Below, in pieces: positions 38,155 to 46,888 of a stretch of DNA of 64,000 bases. Source of the DNA: Caulobacteraceae bacterium. GTDB taxonomy: Bacteria > Pseudomonadota > Alphaproteobacteria > Caulobacterales > Caulobacteraceae. Each line of letters starts with the position of its first letter. Position 1 is the first letter of the stretch. The notes under the pieces are model-generated. The model was not told where the DNA came from, made no database searches, and saw only the letters and a program-made list of their open reading frames with translations. The translations under genes were made by a program, and so were the position numbers. The DNA lies in contig JAIBAU010000002.1 of assembly GCA_019695035.1 (NCBI GenBank), positions 1 to 64,000 of the forward strand. Reading direction: 5' to 3'.

Positions 38155-39140
38155 CCGGCGCGGACCGCCCTTAGTTCAGCGAGGATCGACCAGAAGATGT
38201 CGGCCCGATCGAGGTTGAGGGCGTCCGCTTCGGCGGGCGTTTGGGAGACCCTGTCCCATAGCGCCGCCCAGCGTTCGACCAGGAGTCCCCCCCTACCCTC
38301 GGTAAGCCTCCGTCGCACCGCCTCCGCCAAGCGGTCGAGGAATAGCTCAAACCGCCCCTGCCCTTCCGCTCCTCGAAATCGGTCGACGATGCTCATCAAT
38401 TCGGCTTCCGGCGGCGCCTCGCCCTCCACAAGGGCCTGTGCCTGGGCGTCGTAGGCCAGGGCCTCCGAAGAGGCCAGGGTGAGCGCGCGGCCCGGCGCGC
38501 CCCGCGCCATGGAGGCGATCGCGCGCGCCTGCGGCTCTGGCAACGATGTCCGGTTTATGAGGAAGGCGGCGACTGCCTCCTCCGCCCAGGGCTGAAATGT
38601 GAGCCGCCTGCAGCGCGAGCGAATGGTCGCCATCAAACGCCCCGGAGCGTGCGCCACGAGGAAGAGCACGCCTCGCTCAGGTGGTTCCTCAAGCGTCTTC
38701 AGCAAGGCATTGGCAGCGTTCAGGTTCATGTCGTCGGCTGCGTCGACGATCGCGACCCGAAACGGCGACTGTGACGGTGTCTTCGCGAAGAACTCCGGCA
38801 GGGCGCGCGCAGCGTCGACGGAAATGAACTTCTTGATCTTGTCGCCGTCGGCCTCCCGTTCCAGCACCATGAGGTCCGGATGGGCATGGGCTTCGATCAT
38901 GCGGTTCACGTGATCCGAGGGTGCGGAGCCGAGCAGGCCGTAATGATCGTCGGGAGCGGCGCCAAGAAGCCGCCGGGCGGCGCGGTAGGCAAAGGTGGCC
39001 TTGCCCACGCCCTCTGGTCCACACAACAGCCATGCGTGATGCAGCCTCCCCCGGGTCAAGGCGTCAAGGAACGCGCGTTCCGGAGCGTCGCCGCCCTCAT
39101 AGGCGTAGACCTCGCGGGGATGGGCTGGGGCCTCAGGCAT
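38151..39140 (-). CDS. holB: DNA polymerase III delta-prime subunit
   Basis: This 329-residue clamp-loader subunit has Walker A-like CGPEGVGKATFAYRAARRLL near residue 40, then VDAADDMNLNAANALLKTLEEPPERGVLFLVAHAPGRLMATIRSRC. This gives the Walker B region and the SRC sensor motif of the clamp-loader family. It belongs to the DnaX/HolB group and should function with delta and tau/gamma to load the beta clamp. It overlaps tmk by 8 bases, which matches the usual tmk-holB pairing. Confidence 0.92.
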   Translation of the reverse strand: MPEAPAHPREVYAYEGGDAPERAFLDALTRGRLHHAWLLCGPEGVGKATFAYRAARRLLGAAPDDHYGLLGSAPSDHVNRMIEAHAHPDLMVLEREADGDKIKKFISVDAARALPEFFAKTPSQSPFRVAIVDAADDMNLNAANALLKTLEEPPERGVLFLVAHAPGRLMATIRSRCRRLTFQPWAEEAVAAFLINRTSLPEPQARAIASMARGAPGRALTLASSEALAYDAQAQALVEGEAPPEAELMSIVDRFRGAEGQGRFELFLDRLAEAVRRRLTEGRGGLLVERWAALWDRVSQTPAEADALNLDRADIFWSILAELRAVRAG

Positions 39141-39813
39141 GGCGCCCGGACGTCAGGTGCGGCGCTGCTGCAGCGAGCTCTGGAAAGCGGGCCTGCATCG
39201 CTTTCCAGACGGCGTCAGCGACGGCGTCGGGCTGCCCCGCCGCATCCACGATGACGCACCGCCCGGGTTCAGCTCTCGCGATGGCGAGGAAATGATCTCG
39301 CAGGCGTTGGTGGAACGCATGACCCTTGCTCTCGAAACGAGCCTCGAACATGTCGCGTCCAAACGCACGGTCGAGCCCGATTTCGACCGGCATGTCGAAA
39401 ACCAGCGTCAAATCCGGTTGGTCGCCACCCACGACCGCCGCATCGATGCCCTCGATCACGGCCGGTGCAACGCCGCCGCCGGCTCCCTGATAGGCGCGGG
39501 TCGAATCCGCGAACCGATCGCAGACAACCCATGCCCCGCGGGCCAGCGCTGGCCGGATCATGCGCTCGAGGTGGTCTGCTCGGGCTGCATACATGAGCAG
39601 CGTCTCGGCCACCGGCGACCAGCGTCCGGCTTCCCCTTTCACCACGAGATCACGAAGCGCTTCCGCGTTCTCCGAGCCGCCGGGCTCGCGCGTCCGCAAC
39701 ACCTCGATCCCGAGGGATTGGAGGTGTTCGGTGAGGATAGCCGCCTGGGTTGATTTCCCGACGCCCTCTCCCCCTTCCAGGGTGATGAATCTGCCGCGTG
39801 TCACAGGGCGCAC
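39133..39813 (-). CDS. tmk: Thymidylate kinase
   Basis: This 226-residue kinase phosphorylates dTMP to dTDP. It shows the P-loop RFITLEGGEGVGKSTQA, the DRx-type REPGGSENAEALRDLV, and VVCDRFADSTRAYQGAGGGV. Start ATG at 39813 or GTG at 39804 would both give a normal N-terminus. It lies 54 bases downstream of rlpA in the same direction. In some relatives a D-alanyl-D-alanine carboxypeptidase gene lies in this gap; it is missing here. Confidence 0.93.
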   Translation of the reverse strand: MRPVTRGRFITLEGGEGVGKSTQAAILTEHLQSLGIEVLRTREPGGSENAEALRDLVVKGEAGRWSPVAETLLMYAARADHLERMIRPALARGAWVVCDRFADSTRAYQGAGGGVAPAVIEGIDAAVVGGDQPDLTLVFDMPVEIGLDRAFGRDMFEARFESKGHAFHQRLRDHFLAIARAEPGRCVIVDAAGQPDAVADAVWKAMQARFPELAAAAPHLTSGRHA

Positions 39814-39867
39814 AATGGCCGCTTCGGCGCTGGGCGCAACCGGGGCGGTCGCGGAAACTGTGGGCGA

Positions 39868-40374
39868 TCAGGCGAGGCCCAGATAGCGGACGCGAACCCG
39901 GGCGACACCTTGGCGTTCGAAGCCCAACCGCTGCGCCGCAGCGCGGGAAAGGTCGACGATGCGGCCGTCGACGAAGGGGCCGCGGTCGTTGATGCGAACC
40001 TTCAACCGTCGGCCATTCTCCAGATTGGTAACCTCCACCACGCAGGGGATCGGCAGCGTCTTGTGCGCTCCGGTGATGGCCCACTGATCAAAGATCTCGC
40101 CCGTGGAGGTGGGCTTTCCGTCGTGAGCCGGCCCATACCAGCTCGCCAAGCCTCTCTCGTCGTAGTCCGGCTGAAGACGGGGGGTGTACCAGCGCCCGTT
40201 CACCTCATAGGGCCGCATGGTCCCCCGAGGTGCGGATGCCTGACGCGCACCCGGCGCTTGTGCGTGAGTGGAGGGATTCACCGACGCACAGGCGCACAGC
40301 CAGAAGCCGCAGGCCAACAACACAAGGAACCGGAAGAACCCGCCTCCTTTCACATCGTCGAACAGTCCGCTCAT
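39868..40374 (-). CDS. rlpA: RlpA-like septal-ring lytic transglycosylase lipoprotein
   Basis: This 168-residue lipoprotein has a signal sequence ending in the lipobox LCAC (Cys28), a Pro/Ala tether, and a double-psi beta-barrel domain (about 75-168). Its motifs are RGLASWYGPAHDGKPTSTGEIFD (catalytic-type Glu) and VRINDRGPFVDGRIVDLSRAAA (catalytic-type Asp). RlpA cleaves naked glycan strands lacking stem peptides. The SPOR domain found at the C-terminus of E. coli RlpA is absent, so it must reach the septum another way. It probably heads the rlpA-tmk-holB-tatD-MBL transcript. Confidence 0.9.
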   Translation of the reverse strand: MSGLFDDVKGGGFFRFLVLLACGFWLCACASVNPSTHAQAPGARQASAPRGTMRPYEVNGRWYTPRLQPDYDERGLASWYGPAHDGKPTSTGEIFDQWAITGAHKTLPIPCVVEVTNLENGRRLKVRINDRGPFVDGRIVDLSRAAAQRLGFERQGVARVRVRYLGLA

Positions 40375-40478
40375 CCGCCGGCTTCCAAGTCTTGCACGGA
40401 AACCTAGCCGAACAGCCTCAACAGCCCCTTAAACTTCCCGGCGGAGGCGGGTATGACGCACATCCCACGCGATTAGCT

Positions 40479-40568
40479 GGACGGGTGGCCGAGTGGTTTA
40501 AGGCAGCGGTCTTGAAAACCGCCGTAGGTGCAAGCCTACCGTGAGTTCGAATCTCACCCCGTCCGCCA
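40479..40568 (+). tRNA. tRNA-Ser (UGA anticodon)
   Basis: This is a class II tRNA with long variable arm. The acceptor stem GGACGGG (40479-40485) pairs with CCCGTCC (40558-40564), discriminator G at 40565 is followed by encoded CCA (40566-40568). The anticodon stem GCGGT/ACCGC encloses loop CTTGAAA, so the anticodon is TGA at 40513-40515, reading UCA. The T-arm carries GTTCGAATC. The gene stands between divergent protein genes, with no other tRNA nearby. Confidence 0.95.
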
Positions 40569-40602
40569 TCACGATCAGACGGTCTTGGGCGATGTAGTCA
40601 TG

Positions 40603-41484
40603 CTACTGCGGGTTTTGGACCGTTGTAAGCTCGCCGGACCTCACTGCGTGCCACAGACGCTGGGCCGCGAAGTTGGACCCCGAGAGCGCTTCGAGCTCAG
40701 ACAGCGCGAACAGCCTCCACTCGCCCGGCCCCGAAAGAAGCCAAACCGCGCGGGCCAGCCGATCCGCGTCACTGGGCCGCTGCGAAAGGGCGCCCCAAGG
40801 GGGCGCCGGAACGGCGCTGTCGTCGACCAGGCGCACATCCCAACCCAGCGCCGTGTCCGCGACGGAGAGTTTGAACGCGGCTGTTCCGGGCTGCGTAAGA
40901 ACGAGCCAATTCTGGGCCGGGTTCGATATGCGGCTGGTCTTGCCATCCGCCTCGATGGCGACGTCACCAGGGGCTCCTAGCCAGGCCAGCGCGATCCGGT
41001 TGGCGCTCCTGGGCAACAACTGGGGTCCGGCCGGAAGTAGGGGCTGAGCCTCTACGACGGGCGGTGGGTCTCCCGGCCCGCGGGAGCGAGTGTAGACCGG
41101 AATAGGCCGGCGTCGGTCTGTAAACAGGTAGTCCAGGCTCGCCAGCATTGACGCCGCTCCGGCCGAGGGTTGTCGTGCGGCCGCTGCAGGCACGCGGAAG
41201 GGGCTGTTTGCGCGATTGATCCGACGCGGCGAAGCCTCGCCGCCGACGTAGATGCGCACGGCGACATCCGGACTGGTGACGATGATCGTGTCGCCGGGCT
41301 GGAGGTACATGTAGTCGCGGACCGCCAGCGTTTGACCGTTCCGTCGCAGGATCACATCGCCGCTGGATCGGGCGCCGAAAACGCTGTCCACCTGGCCGGC
41401 CGCCGAAACTGCCTGGGCTTGAACCGCGGTCGTCATCGCCGTCGCGACCATCACGCCGGCCGCGACCCCCCAAAATTGCGTCAC
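40603..41484 (-). CDS. Secreted FecR-like protein coupled to CHASE2 gene
   Basis: This 293-residue exported protein has a signal peptide at residues 1-24 (AQA cleavage) and an N-terminal FecR-like/SH3-like beta domain (about 28-95) with ILRRNGQTLAVRDYMYLQPGDTIIVTSPDVAVRIYVGG. A Pro/Arg-rich middle and a C-terminal domain with several aromatic positions (IALAWLGAPGDVAIEADG) follow. There is no transmembrane helix apart from the signal and no enzyme motif. Its start overlaps the stop of the CHASE2 gene (ATGA), so the pair is translated together. A periplasmic accessory or ligand-binding partner of the CHASE2 protein is the natural reading. The FecR label rests on the PGD-type motif. Confidence 0.7.
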   Translation of the reverse strand: MTQFWGVAAGVMVATAMTTAVQAQAVSAAGQVDSVFGARSSGDVILRRNGQTLAVRDYMYLQPGDTIIVTSPDVAVRIYVGGEASPRRINRANSPFRVPAAAARQPSAGAASMLASLDYLFTDRRRPIPVYTRSRGPGDPPPVVEAQPLLPAGPQLLPRSANRIALAWLGAPGDVAIEADGKTSRISNPAQNWLVLTQPGTAAFKLSVADTALGWDVRLVDDSAVPAPPWGALSQRPSDADRLARAVWLLSGPGEWRLFALSELEALSGSNFAAQRLWHAVRSGELTTVQNPQ

Positions 41485-43028
41485 TCTCGTCTCCCCCTAC
41501 CTGCGCCACTGAAAAGCCTGGCGCCGAAGCCGAAAACCGCTAGGACGCCTCGTTCCGCCATGTCCGTAAATGCCTTGGCTCCCTCAGCGTACCCTTCGAG
41601 CCCAAGGCCGAGTAGCGGAGTCAGCAGGTCGGTGATTTGCCCAACCTGCGCGCCACGCCGCAGCGCCGCCACCCCTGTGACCACCTCAACGATGATGATC
41701 GCCATCAAGAAGAGCAGGAAGATGCTGACGCTCGCCAATCGCTTCATCGCCGGCTTCAGATTCGGCCGCCCGGCCAGCCAGTAGATGGCCAGCCAGCCGG
41801 GGGTCATGATCAGGGCGCCGAGGAGCGTGCCGCCGAACTTTGCTGCGTATCGAGACCACGCTTCAGCGAGGCGCGCCGAAAGACTGGCGTCCCCCACAGT
41901 TTCCCTGAGCGGCGTAAATTCGGCGAAGGCGCGGGTGGCGTTCAGCACGATTTCCGGCCCCGCCAGCGGACCGATGGGTGTCGGATGCCAATCCTCGCCC
42001 TGGGCCGCGCTCGTTCCCAGCACGACGATCTTGCCCGCCAAAAGTCCCTCGGGGATGTCGAAATGGCCGTCCGTCATGAGACGTGACGCCACAAGCCGTT
42101 CGTAGCGTCCCAGATAGCGCGCGCGCAGGAACTCGTTCGACTGTGCAGCCTCGTCGGACAGGCCTGGAAGCGAGTAGAGGATTCGGTTGCGAACGAAGGG
42201 GTCCTGGCCGGTAGCCACCATTGCGGCGAGGATTGGCGAGCCTTCGGTCCTTGCGCAGTCAAAATCGGCGCTGCGGTAGAAGAGGCAATCCGTCGCCTTG
42301 GCCCGACGACGGTCGCCTAGCATTGCTGCAAGATAGGGCGCCGTGGGAAGCCATCGGCTCTGCTCAGTCCCTGCACCTCTTACCCGAGCCAGGATCGGAA
42401 AATGACGAACAACCCCGTCGCCGGCCGCCGGATCGGTCGTCGTCGCCATTGGCGCGAGCCGAAGCTTCCCACTCGCTAGGGCGGGCTGGCCTGCCTGTGG
42501 CCAGTCTATCGTGAGGTCCACCTCGTCCGGATTGAAGTTCGGCCGACTGGGCATCGGGGCGACAAACCAGGGACCGGATCGACCTGCGAGAGCGGCGTAA
42601 AGCGCGGCGCGATCGGCCGCTGCCGCCGGAGGTTCAACATCCACGATAACGACCCGGGCGCCGGAGGTCCGGGCCGCCCGGGCAAAATCCATGATCAGAG
42701 CCGGCGGCGCAGGCTGCGTCCGGAGGCATGCATCTTCATCAGAGAAGGGCCTGCAAGAAGCCAGATCCACATCCACGAAGGCATAAGCCTGGGGAACGGC
42801 ATGCTCAAACGCAGGGTCCACCCAAGGTGCGAATGCGACATAGGTCTTAAGGGCGAAATCGACCCCTGCTCGCTCCAGCGCCATCAAGGGTGGCGCTCTC
42901 AACGCGGCTCCCACGGTCAGGAGGGCAGAAAGCGCGAGGCTGAACACAAGGCCGGTCACCGAGACAAGGATAGCCTTGGCCCACCAGGCGCGAGGCTCCC
43001 CCTCTTTTCCGCCCAAATCGCCCCCCAC
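41481..43028 (-). CDS. CHASE2-domain membrane protein lacking an output domain
   Basis: This 515-residue protein begins in the cytoplasm and has one membrane helix (about 20-42). A large extracytoplasmic CHASE2 sensor follows (about 50-395), with YAFVDVDLASC, ARVVIVDVEPP, GKIVVLGTSAAQGEDWHPTPIGPLAGPEIVLNATRAF and related motifs. Two or more membrane helices follow (about 398-420 and 430-455). CHASE2 proteins usually continue into a histidine kinase, adenylate cyclase or GGDEF domain. Here only a 55-residue tail follows the last helix, so there is no output enzyme. It is coupled to the FecR-like gene and divergent from the TPR-CHAT gene; signalling would have to be by protein contact. Confidence 0.85.
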   Translation of the reverse strand: MGGDLGGKEGEPRAWWAKAILVSVTGLVFSLALSALLTVGAALRAPPLMALERAGVDFALKTYVAFAPWVDPAFEHAVPQAYAFVDVDLASCRPFSDEDACLRTQPAPPALIMDFARAARTSGARVVIVDVEPPAAAADRAALYAALAGRSGPWFVAPMPSRPNFNPDEVDLTIDWPQAGQPALASGKLRLAPMATTTDPAAGDGVVRHFPILARVRGAGTEQSRWLPTAPYLAAMLGDRRRAKATDCLFYRSADFDCARTEGSPILAAMVATGQDPFVRNRILYSLPGLSDEAAQSNEFLRARYLGRYERLVASRLMTDGHFDIPEGLLAGKIVVLGTSAAQGEDWHPTPIGPLAGPEIVLNATRAFAEFTPLRETVGDASLSARLAEAWSRYAAKFGGTLLGALIMTPGWLAIYWLAGRPNLKPAMKRLASVSIFLLFLMAIIIVEVVTGVAALRRGAQVGQITDLLTPLLGLGLEGYAEGAKAFTDMAERGVLAVFGFGARLFSGAGRGRRE

Positions 43029-43259
43029 GCGGCCGCGTCGGCCGATAGACCGGTGATATGCAACTTCTTACCTGATGGTTATCATACAGGTCGAGACGGC
43101 TTGGGGGAGCCTTGGTTCGATTGACTCTGGATGAGCGGCGGACGCCTCTCCGGGATGACGGACGAGGGGGCGCGGCGATCCGCGTCACCTCCACGACGGT
43201 CTTTCTCCAACGCTCGTTCATGCGGGCGCCGATAGCCCGGCTGAAAGGGAGATTTGAAC
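43029..43259. promoter_or_regulatory. Divergent regulatory gap, CHASE2 / TPR-CHAT
   Basis: These 231 bases separate the two divergent start codons and must hold both promoters. An AT-richer patch with TGATGGTTATCATACAGG near 43072-43090 is the likeliest core. I see no clear -35/-10 pair or known operator. AAGGGAGA at 43245-43252 is the ribosome site for the CHAT gene. Confidence 0.4.
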
Positions 43260-46200
43260 GTGGCGACCATTGACCCCTGCGAAGTCAAATCCTCCCGAAC
43301 TCGCCGGCCCCATTTGCTGCGGTCTGCCTGTTCAGCCGCCCTTGCCCTCTGTCTGGCCGCCGCCGCGGGCAGCAGCGCCGGAGCCCCGGCGGATCAAGCG
43401 CCGGCGCCGCAAACGGCGACGAGCAATCCGGCGCCCCAGCCGCTCCCCGCAACCACGCCGTTCGATGCCTATCTGCCGGCGTTGAAAGCGGCGGAGGGAC
43501 GTTCTGACTGGGCAGAGGTCGAACGCTTGGCAATGGCCGCGATCCGGGAACTGAAATCAAAGTTCGACGAACGGGATGCAAGTGTCGCGGAGGCGCTGGA
43601 ATGGCTCGCCACAGCTCTCGCCGAGCAGGATCGGGGACCGGAGGCGGAGACCACCCTGCGCGACGCGCTGCGGATCAGACAGGCCGTCCAGGGGGAGAAT
43701 AATCCGGATACGGCGGCCGCCTACATGAATCTGGCCGCCACTGTGAGCGACGACGGGCGGTACACGGAAGCCGAACCCCTGTACCGGGCTGCCCTTCAGA
43801 TCAGGCGAACGGTCCTGGGGGAGCAACACCCCGACACCGCCCAGAGCTATAGTAGCCTCGCGACCACCCTCCATCTTCTTGGCCGGTACGGCGATGCCGA
43901 CCCTTTGTTTCGCAGGGCGCTGGAAATCTGGCGGGGAGCGTACGGAGACCAGAACGCGGATACGGCGACGGGCTACAACGACCTCGCAGCAAACCTGACC
44001 CGCCAAGGTCGGTTCGGGGAGGCTGAACCGCTTTTCCGTCAGGCCCTCGAGATATCGCTTGCGACGCTCGGGGAACAGCATCCCGACACCGCAGCGAGTT
44101 ACCTCAATCTGGCGGCCTGCATTGAGGGCCAGGGTCGCTACGCCGACGCCGAACCTCTTATTCGCAAGGCCCTCGGAATTTGGCGAACGGCCTTGGGTGA
44201 GCAGCATCCCTACAGCGGGTACGGCTACCAGAATCTCGCGGGCAACCTTGAAAGCCAGGGCCGCTATGCCGAGGCGGAGCCCCTTTTCCGCAAGGCGCTC
44301 GATATCCAGAGGGCCGCTCGCGGGGAGCAGCACCCGACGACGGCGGCTGCCTACAACGATCTTGCAAGCAATCTGAACGCGCAGCGACGTTACGCGGAAG
44401 CAGAGCCGCTGCATCGGAAGGCGCTGGAAATTCGGCGGGCCCGCCTTGGTGAGCAGCACCACGACACGGCGGGAAGCTACAACAACCTAGCAACGAGCCT
44501 TAGCGGCCAGGGCCGGTATGCTGAAGCCGAACCGCTGCTCCGCACGGCGCTCGATCTGTGGCGGGCGACGCTGGGAGAACAGCATCCGAACACGGCGTCG
44601 GGGTACGGTAACCTCGCGTCCAATTTTGACCGGCAAGGTCGCTATGCCGACGCGGAGCCACTCCACCGCAAGGCGCTTGAGATTCGGCTCGCGGCTCTTG
44701 GTGAGCAGCACCCCGTGACAGCCCTGGGGTACAACAACCTCGCGGACAACCTGGAAAGGCAGGGCCGCCACGCCGAGGCCGCCCCGCTCTATCGCCGAGC
44801 TCTCGATATCCGACGAAGCGCTCTCGGCGAGCAGCACCCAGACACTGCCTGGGCATTCAGCGATCTCGCATCCAACCTGAACAGCCTTGGTCGTTATCAG
44901 GAAGCCGTGGATAACGCAGCGCGGGCCCTGTCGATCGCCCGGCATAACCGCACCGCGACAGCGCGCTCGAACAGCGGCGGCGCCGACGCGCAGAACGCCA
45001 TCTACCGGCTTTACCCGGCCATCGCCTGGGATGCGGCGGCGGAGAAGCCGGAGCGAACGGCTGAGTTGCGGGCGTCCGCCTATACGGCCTTACAGGATAG
45101 CCTCCATGGGTCGGCAGCTCGCGCCCTGGCGCAGGCCGCCGCACGCTCGCGCGCAGCAGCCGAGCGCTCGTCTGCGCCCGGCTGCGGGGCGCTTGATCTT
45201 CCAGCCGTCATCCGGGAACAGCAGGATCTTCAGGCGCGCGCCCGTTTCGAGGACGCGCGACTGCTGAAAGCACTGGGCGCTGCCGATCAATCCGACGCTC
45301 CCAAGGCTCGGGAGGCGCTGGCTACAATCATGGCGCGGCTCGCCGTGCTTGAGACCGAGATCGGGCGATGCTTTCCCCGTTACGCCGAACTCGTATCTGC
45401 CGGTGCCCTCGATGTCGCGGGAACCCAGGCCCGGCTCCAGCGCGACGAGGCCGTCCTGCTGATCGCGCCCGCGGGCGACGACGTCTTCGTCTTCGCCGTG
45501 AGCAAGACGGCCGCCGCCTGGCATCGACTGGTGGGTGGCTCCGCACCTCTCTCTCAAAGGGTCGGCCAGCTCCGCTGCCAGCTTGATGCCGCGACCTGTG
45601 CGGGCGCGGGTTCCAGGGGGGCGGCACTGGCCGGCTTCGACCGGACGACCTCGTACGCGCTTTACCGCGACCTGATCCAACCGGTTGAGGCCGTGCTCGG
45701 CCGGACAAAGCGACTCTATGTGGTGACGTCCGGACCGATCGGTTCGCTGCCGCTGGGGGTGCTCAATACGCGCGCCCCGCTTGCCGGCGAGGACGACGCC
45801 GATCCCGAAGTGCTGGCCTCTAGCGAGTGGCTGTCAGACCGCTACGCCATGATCACCCTGCCCTCGGTCTCCAGCCTTCGCGTGTTCGGCCGGAGCCAAC
45901 CAGCCCGTTCCGGCGAACCGTTAATGGGGTTTGGTGATCCCATTCTGGCCGAACAAGACACGAGGTCCGGGACCGGAGCGACGCCGGCCCCGCCCGCCGC
46001 CCGAGGGTCGGCGCACGTGTTCCGAAGCGTCGACACCGATGGGGTTTCGCTGGCCGATCCCGAGACGCTGCGCCAAGCCTTCTCGCCCCTTCCAGGCGCG
46101 CGGATCGAACTGCAGAACATCGCCCTGGCTTTGGGGGCGCCCCAGTCGTCCCTGAGGTTGGGCGTCGACGCGACCGAGGCCTCGGTAAAGACGTCACAGG

Positions 46201-46712
46201 ATCTGATTTCGGCGCAGGTGGTGGTGTTCGCCACCCATGGCCTCCTGCCTCGCGAAATTACCGGCATGGACGAGCCCGGCCTGGTGTTCACCCCGCCCGT
46301 GACCGCCAGCGCCCGGGACGACGGGGTGCTGACCGCGTCGGAGGCCACAGGCCTGAGTCTGTCAGCGCGATGGGTGATACTCTCGGCCTGCAATACCGCC
46401 TCGCCCGACGGTTCTTCCACCGGCGAGAGTCTTTCGGGCCTCGCCAAGGCCTTTCTGTACGCGGGAGCCCAGGCGCTGCTGGCCAGCCATTGGCGAGTCA
46501 GGGACGACGCCTCATCCTTGCTGACCGTCGAAACTCTCACGGTGCAACGTGCTAACCCGCGTATGACCCGAGCCCAGGCGCTCCAGTTGGCCATGCGCAC
46601 GATCCGCACCGGCAAACGAGCTGACGGGTCACCCCTTCCCGGCTGGACGCCCTCCATGGCTCATCCTTCCGCCTGGGCCCCCTTCGTGATCGTGTCCGAC
46701 CAGGACCGGTGA
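43260..46712 (+). CDS. Exported TPR-CHAT caspase-like protein
   Basis: This protein of about 1150 residues has a basic N-terminus and a signal-peptide-like hydrophobic segment (about 22-42, cleavage near SAGA). Ten consecutive 42-residue kinesin-light-chain-type TPRs (consensus LGEQHPDTA..YNNLA..L..QGRYAEAEPL.RKALEI.RA) follow, then a helical spacer (about 560-730) and a CHAT domain (about 780-1145). CHAT is a caspase-like peptidase fold; the dyad is present as His993 in FATHGLLPREI and Cys1044 in LSACNTASPDG. GTG at 43260 fits the ribosome site AAGGGAGA better than the TTG at 43254. CHAT proteins are mostly cytosolic, so an export signal is notable. Substrate unknown. Confidence 0.88.
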   Translation: MATIDPCEVKSSRTRRPHLLRSACSAALALCLAAAAGSSAGAPADQAPAPQTATSNPAPQPLPATTPFDAYLPALKAAEGRSDWAEVERLAMAAIRELKSKFDERDASVAEALEWLATALAEQDRGPEAETTLRDALRIRQAVQGENNPDTAAAYMNLAATVSDDGRYTEAEPLYRAALQIRRTVLGEQHPDTAQSYSSLATTLHLLGRYGDADPLFRRALEIWRGAYGDQNADTATGYNDLAANLTRQGRFGEAEPLFRQALEISLATLGEQHPDTAASYLNLAACIEGQGRYADAEPLIRKALGIWRTALGEQHPYSGYGYQNLAGNLESQGRYAEAEPLFRKALDIQRAARGEQHPTTAAAYNDLASNLNAQRRYAEAEPLHRKALEIRRARLGEQHHDTAGSYNNLATSLSGQGRYAEAEPLLRTALDLWRATLGEQHPNTASGYGNLASNFDRQGRYADAEPLHRKALEIRLAALGEQHPVTALGYNNLADNLERQGRHAEAAPLYRRALDIRRSALGEQHPDTAWAFSDLASNLNSLGRYQEAVDNAARALSIARHNRTATARSNSGGADAQNAIYRLYPAIAWDAAAEKPERTAELRASAYTALQDSLHGSAARALAQAAARSRAAAERSSAPGCGALDLPAVIREQQDLQARARFEDARLLKALGAADQSDAPKAREALATIMARLAVLETEIGRCFPRYAELVSAGALDVAGTQARLQRDEAVLLIAPAGDDVFVFAVSKTAAAWHRLVGGSAPLSQRVGQLRCQLDAATCAGAGSRGAALAGFDRTTSYALYRDLIQPVEAVLGRTKRLYVVTSGPIGSLPLGVLNTRAPLAGEDDADPEVLASSEWLSDRYAMITLPSVSSLRVFGRSQPARSGEPLMGFGDPILAEQDTRSGTGATPAPPAARGSAHVFRSVDTDGVSLADPETLRQAFSPLPGARIELQNIALALGAPQSSLRLGVDATEASVKTSQDLISAQVVVFATHGLLPREITGMDEPGLVFTPPVTASARDDGVLTASEATGLSLSARWVILSACNTASPDGSSTGESLSGLAKAFLYAGAQALLASHWRVRDDASSLLTVETLTVQRANPRMTRAQALQLAMRTIRTGKRADGSPLPGWTPSMAHPSAWAPFVIVSDQDR
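43671..44930 (+). repeat. Ten tandem 126-base units encoding TPRs
   Basis: Ten in-frame 126-base units follow each other with no gap or insertion, each encoding one 42-residue TPR. The units differ at many positions, but GGTGAGCAGCACCC-like and CGCTATGCCGA-like words recur at fixed phase. Exact phase across ten copies suggests expansion by recombination and a likely source of length variation between strains. Confidence 0.9.
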
Positions 46713-46888
46713 CCGCGGATTGCCAGAACGGCGCTGATTGACAATGAGCCGCAGGCTCAAGGTGTTCAGGGCTTTCGTCACTCGTCGGCCGGATTGGTGC
46801 GACGGTGCACGCGCATTTTGCGAGACATCGCGCGCCGGCCCGCTCTAGTCTCTGTCCAGGGCCAGACGACCGTTCAAGGACGATTGCG

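Noticed and set aside
43671-44930. CRISPR-like or satellite repeat
   Set aside because: The 126-base periodicity is in frame and encodes divergent TPRs; there are no short identical repeats with unique spacers.
46745-46759. Hairpin TGAGCCGCAGGCTCA after the CHAT gene
   Set aside because: The stem is only six pairs with a 3-base loop and no T-tract, too weak to call a terminator.
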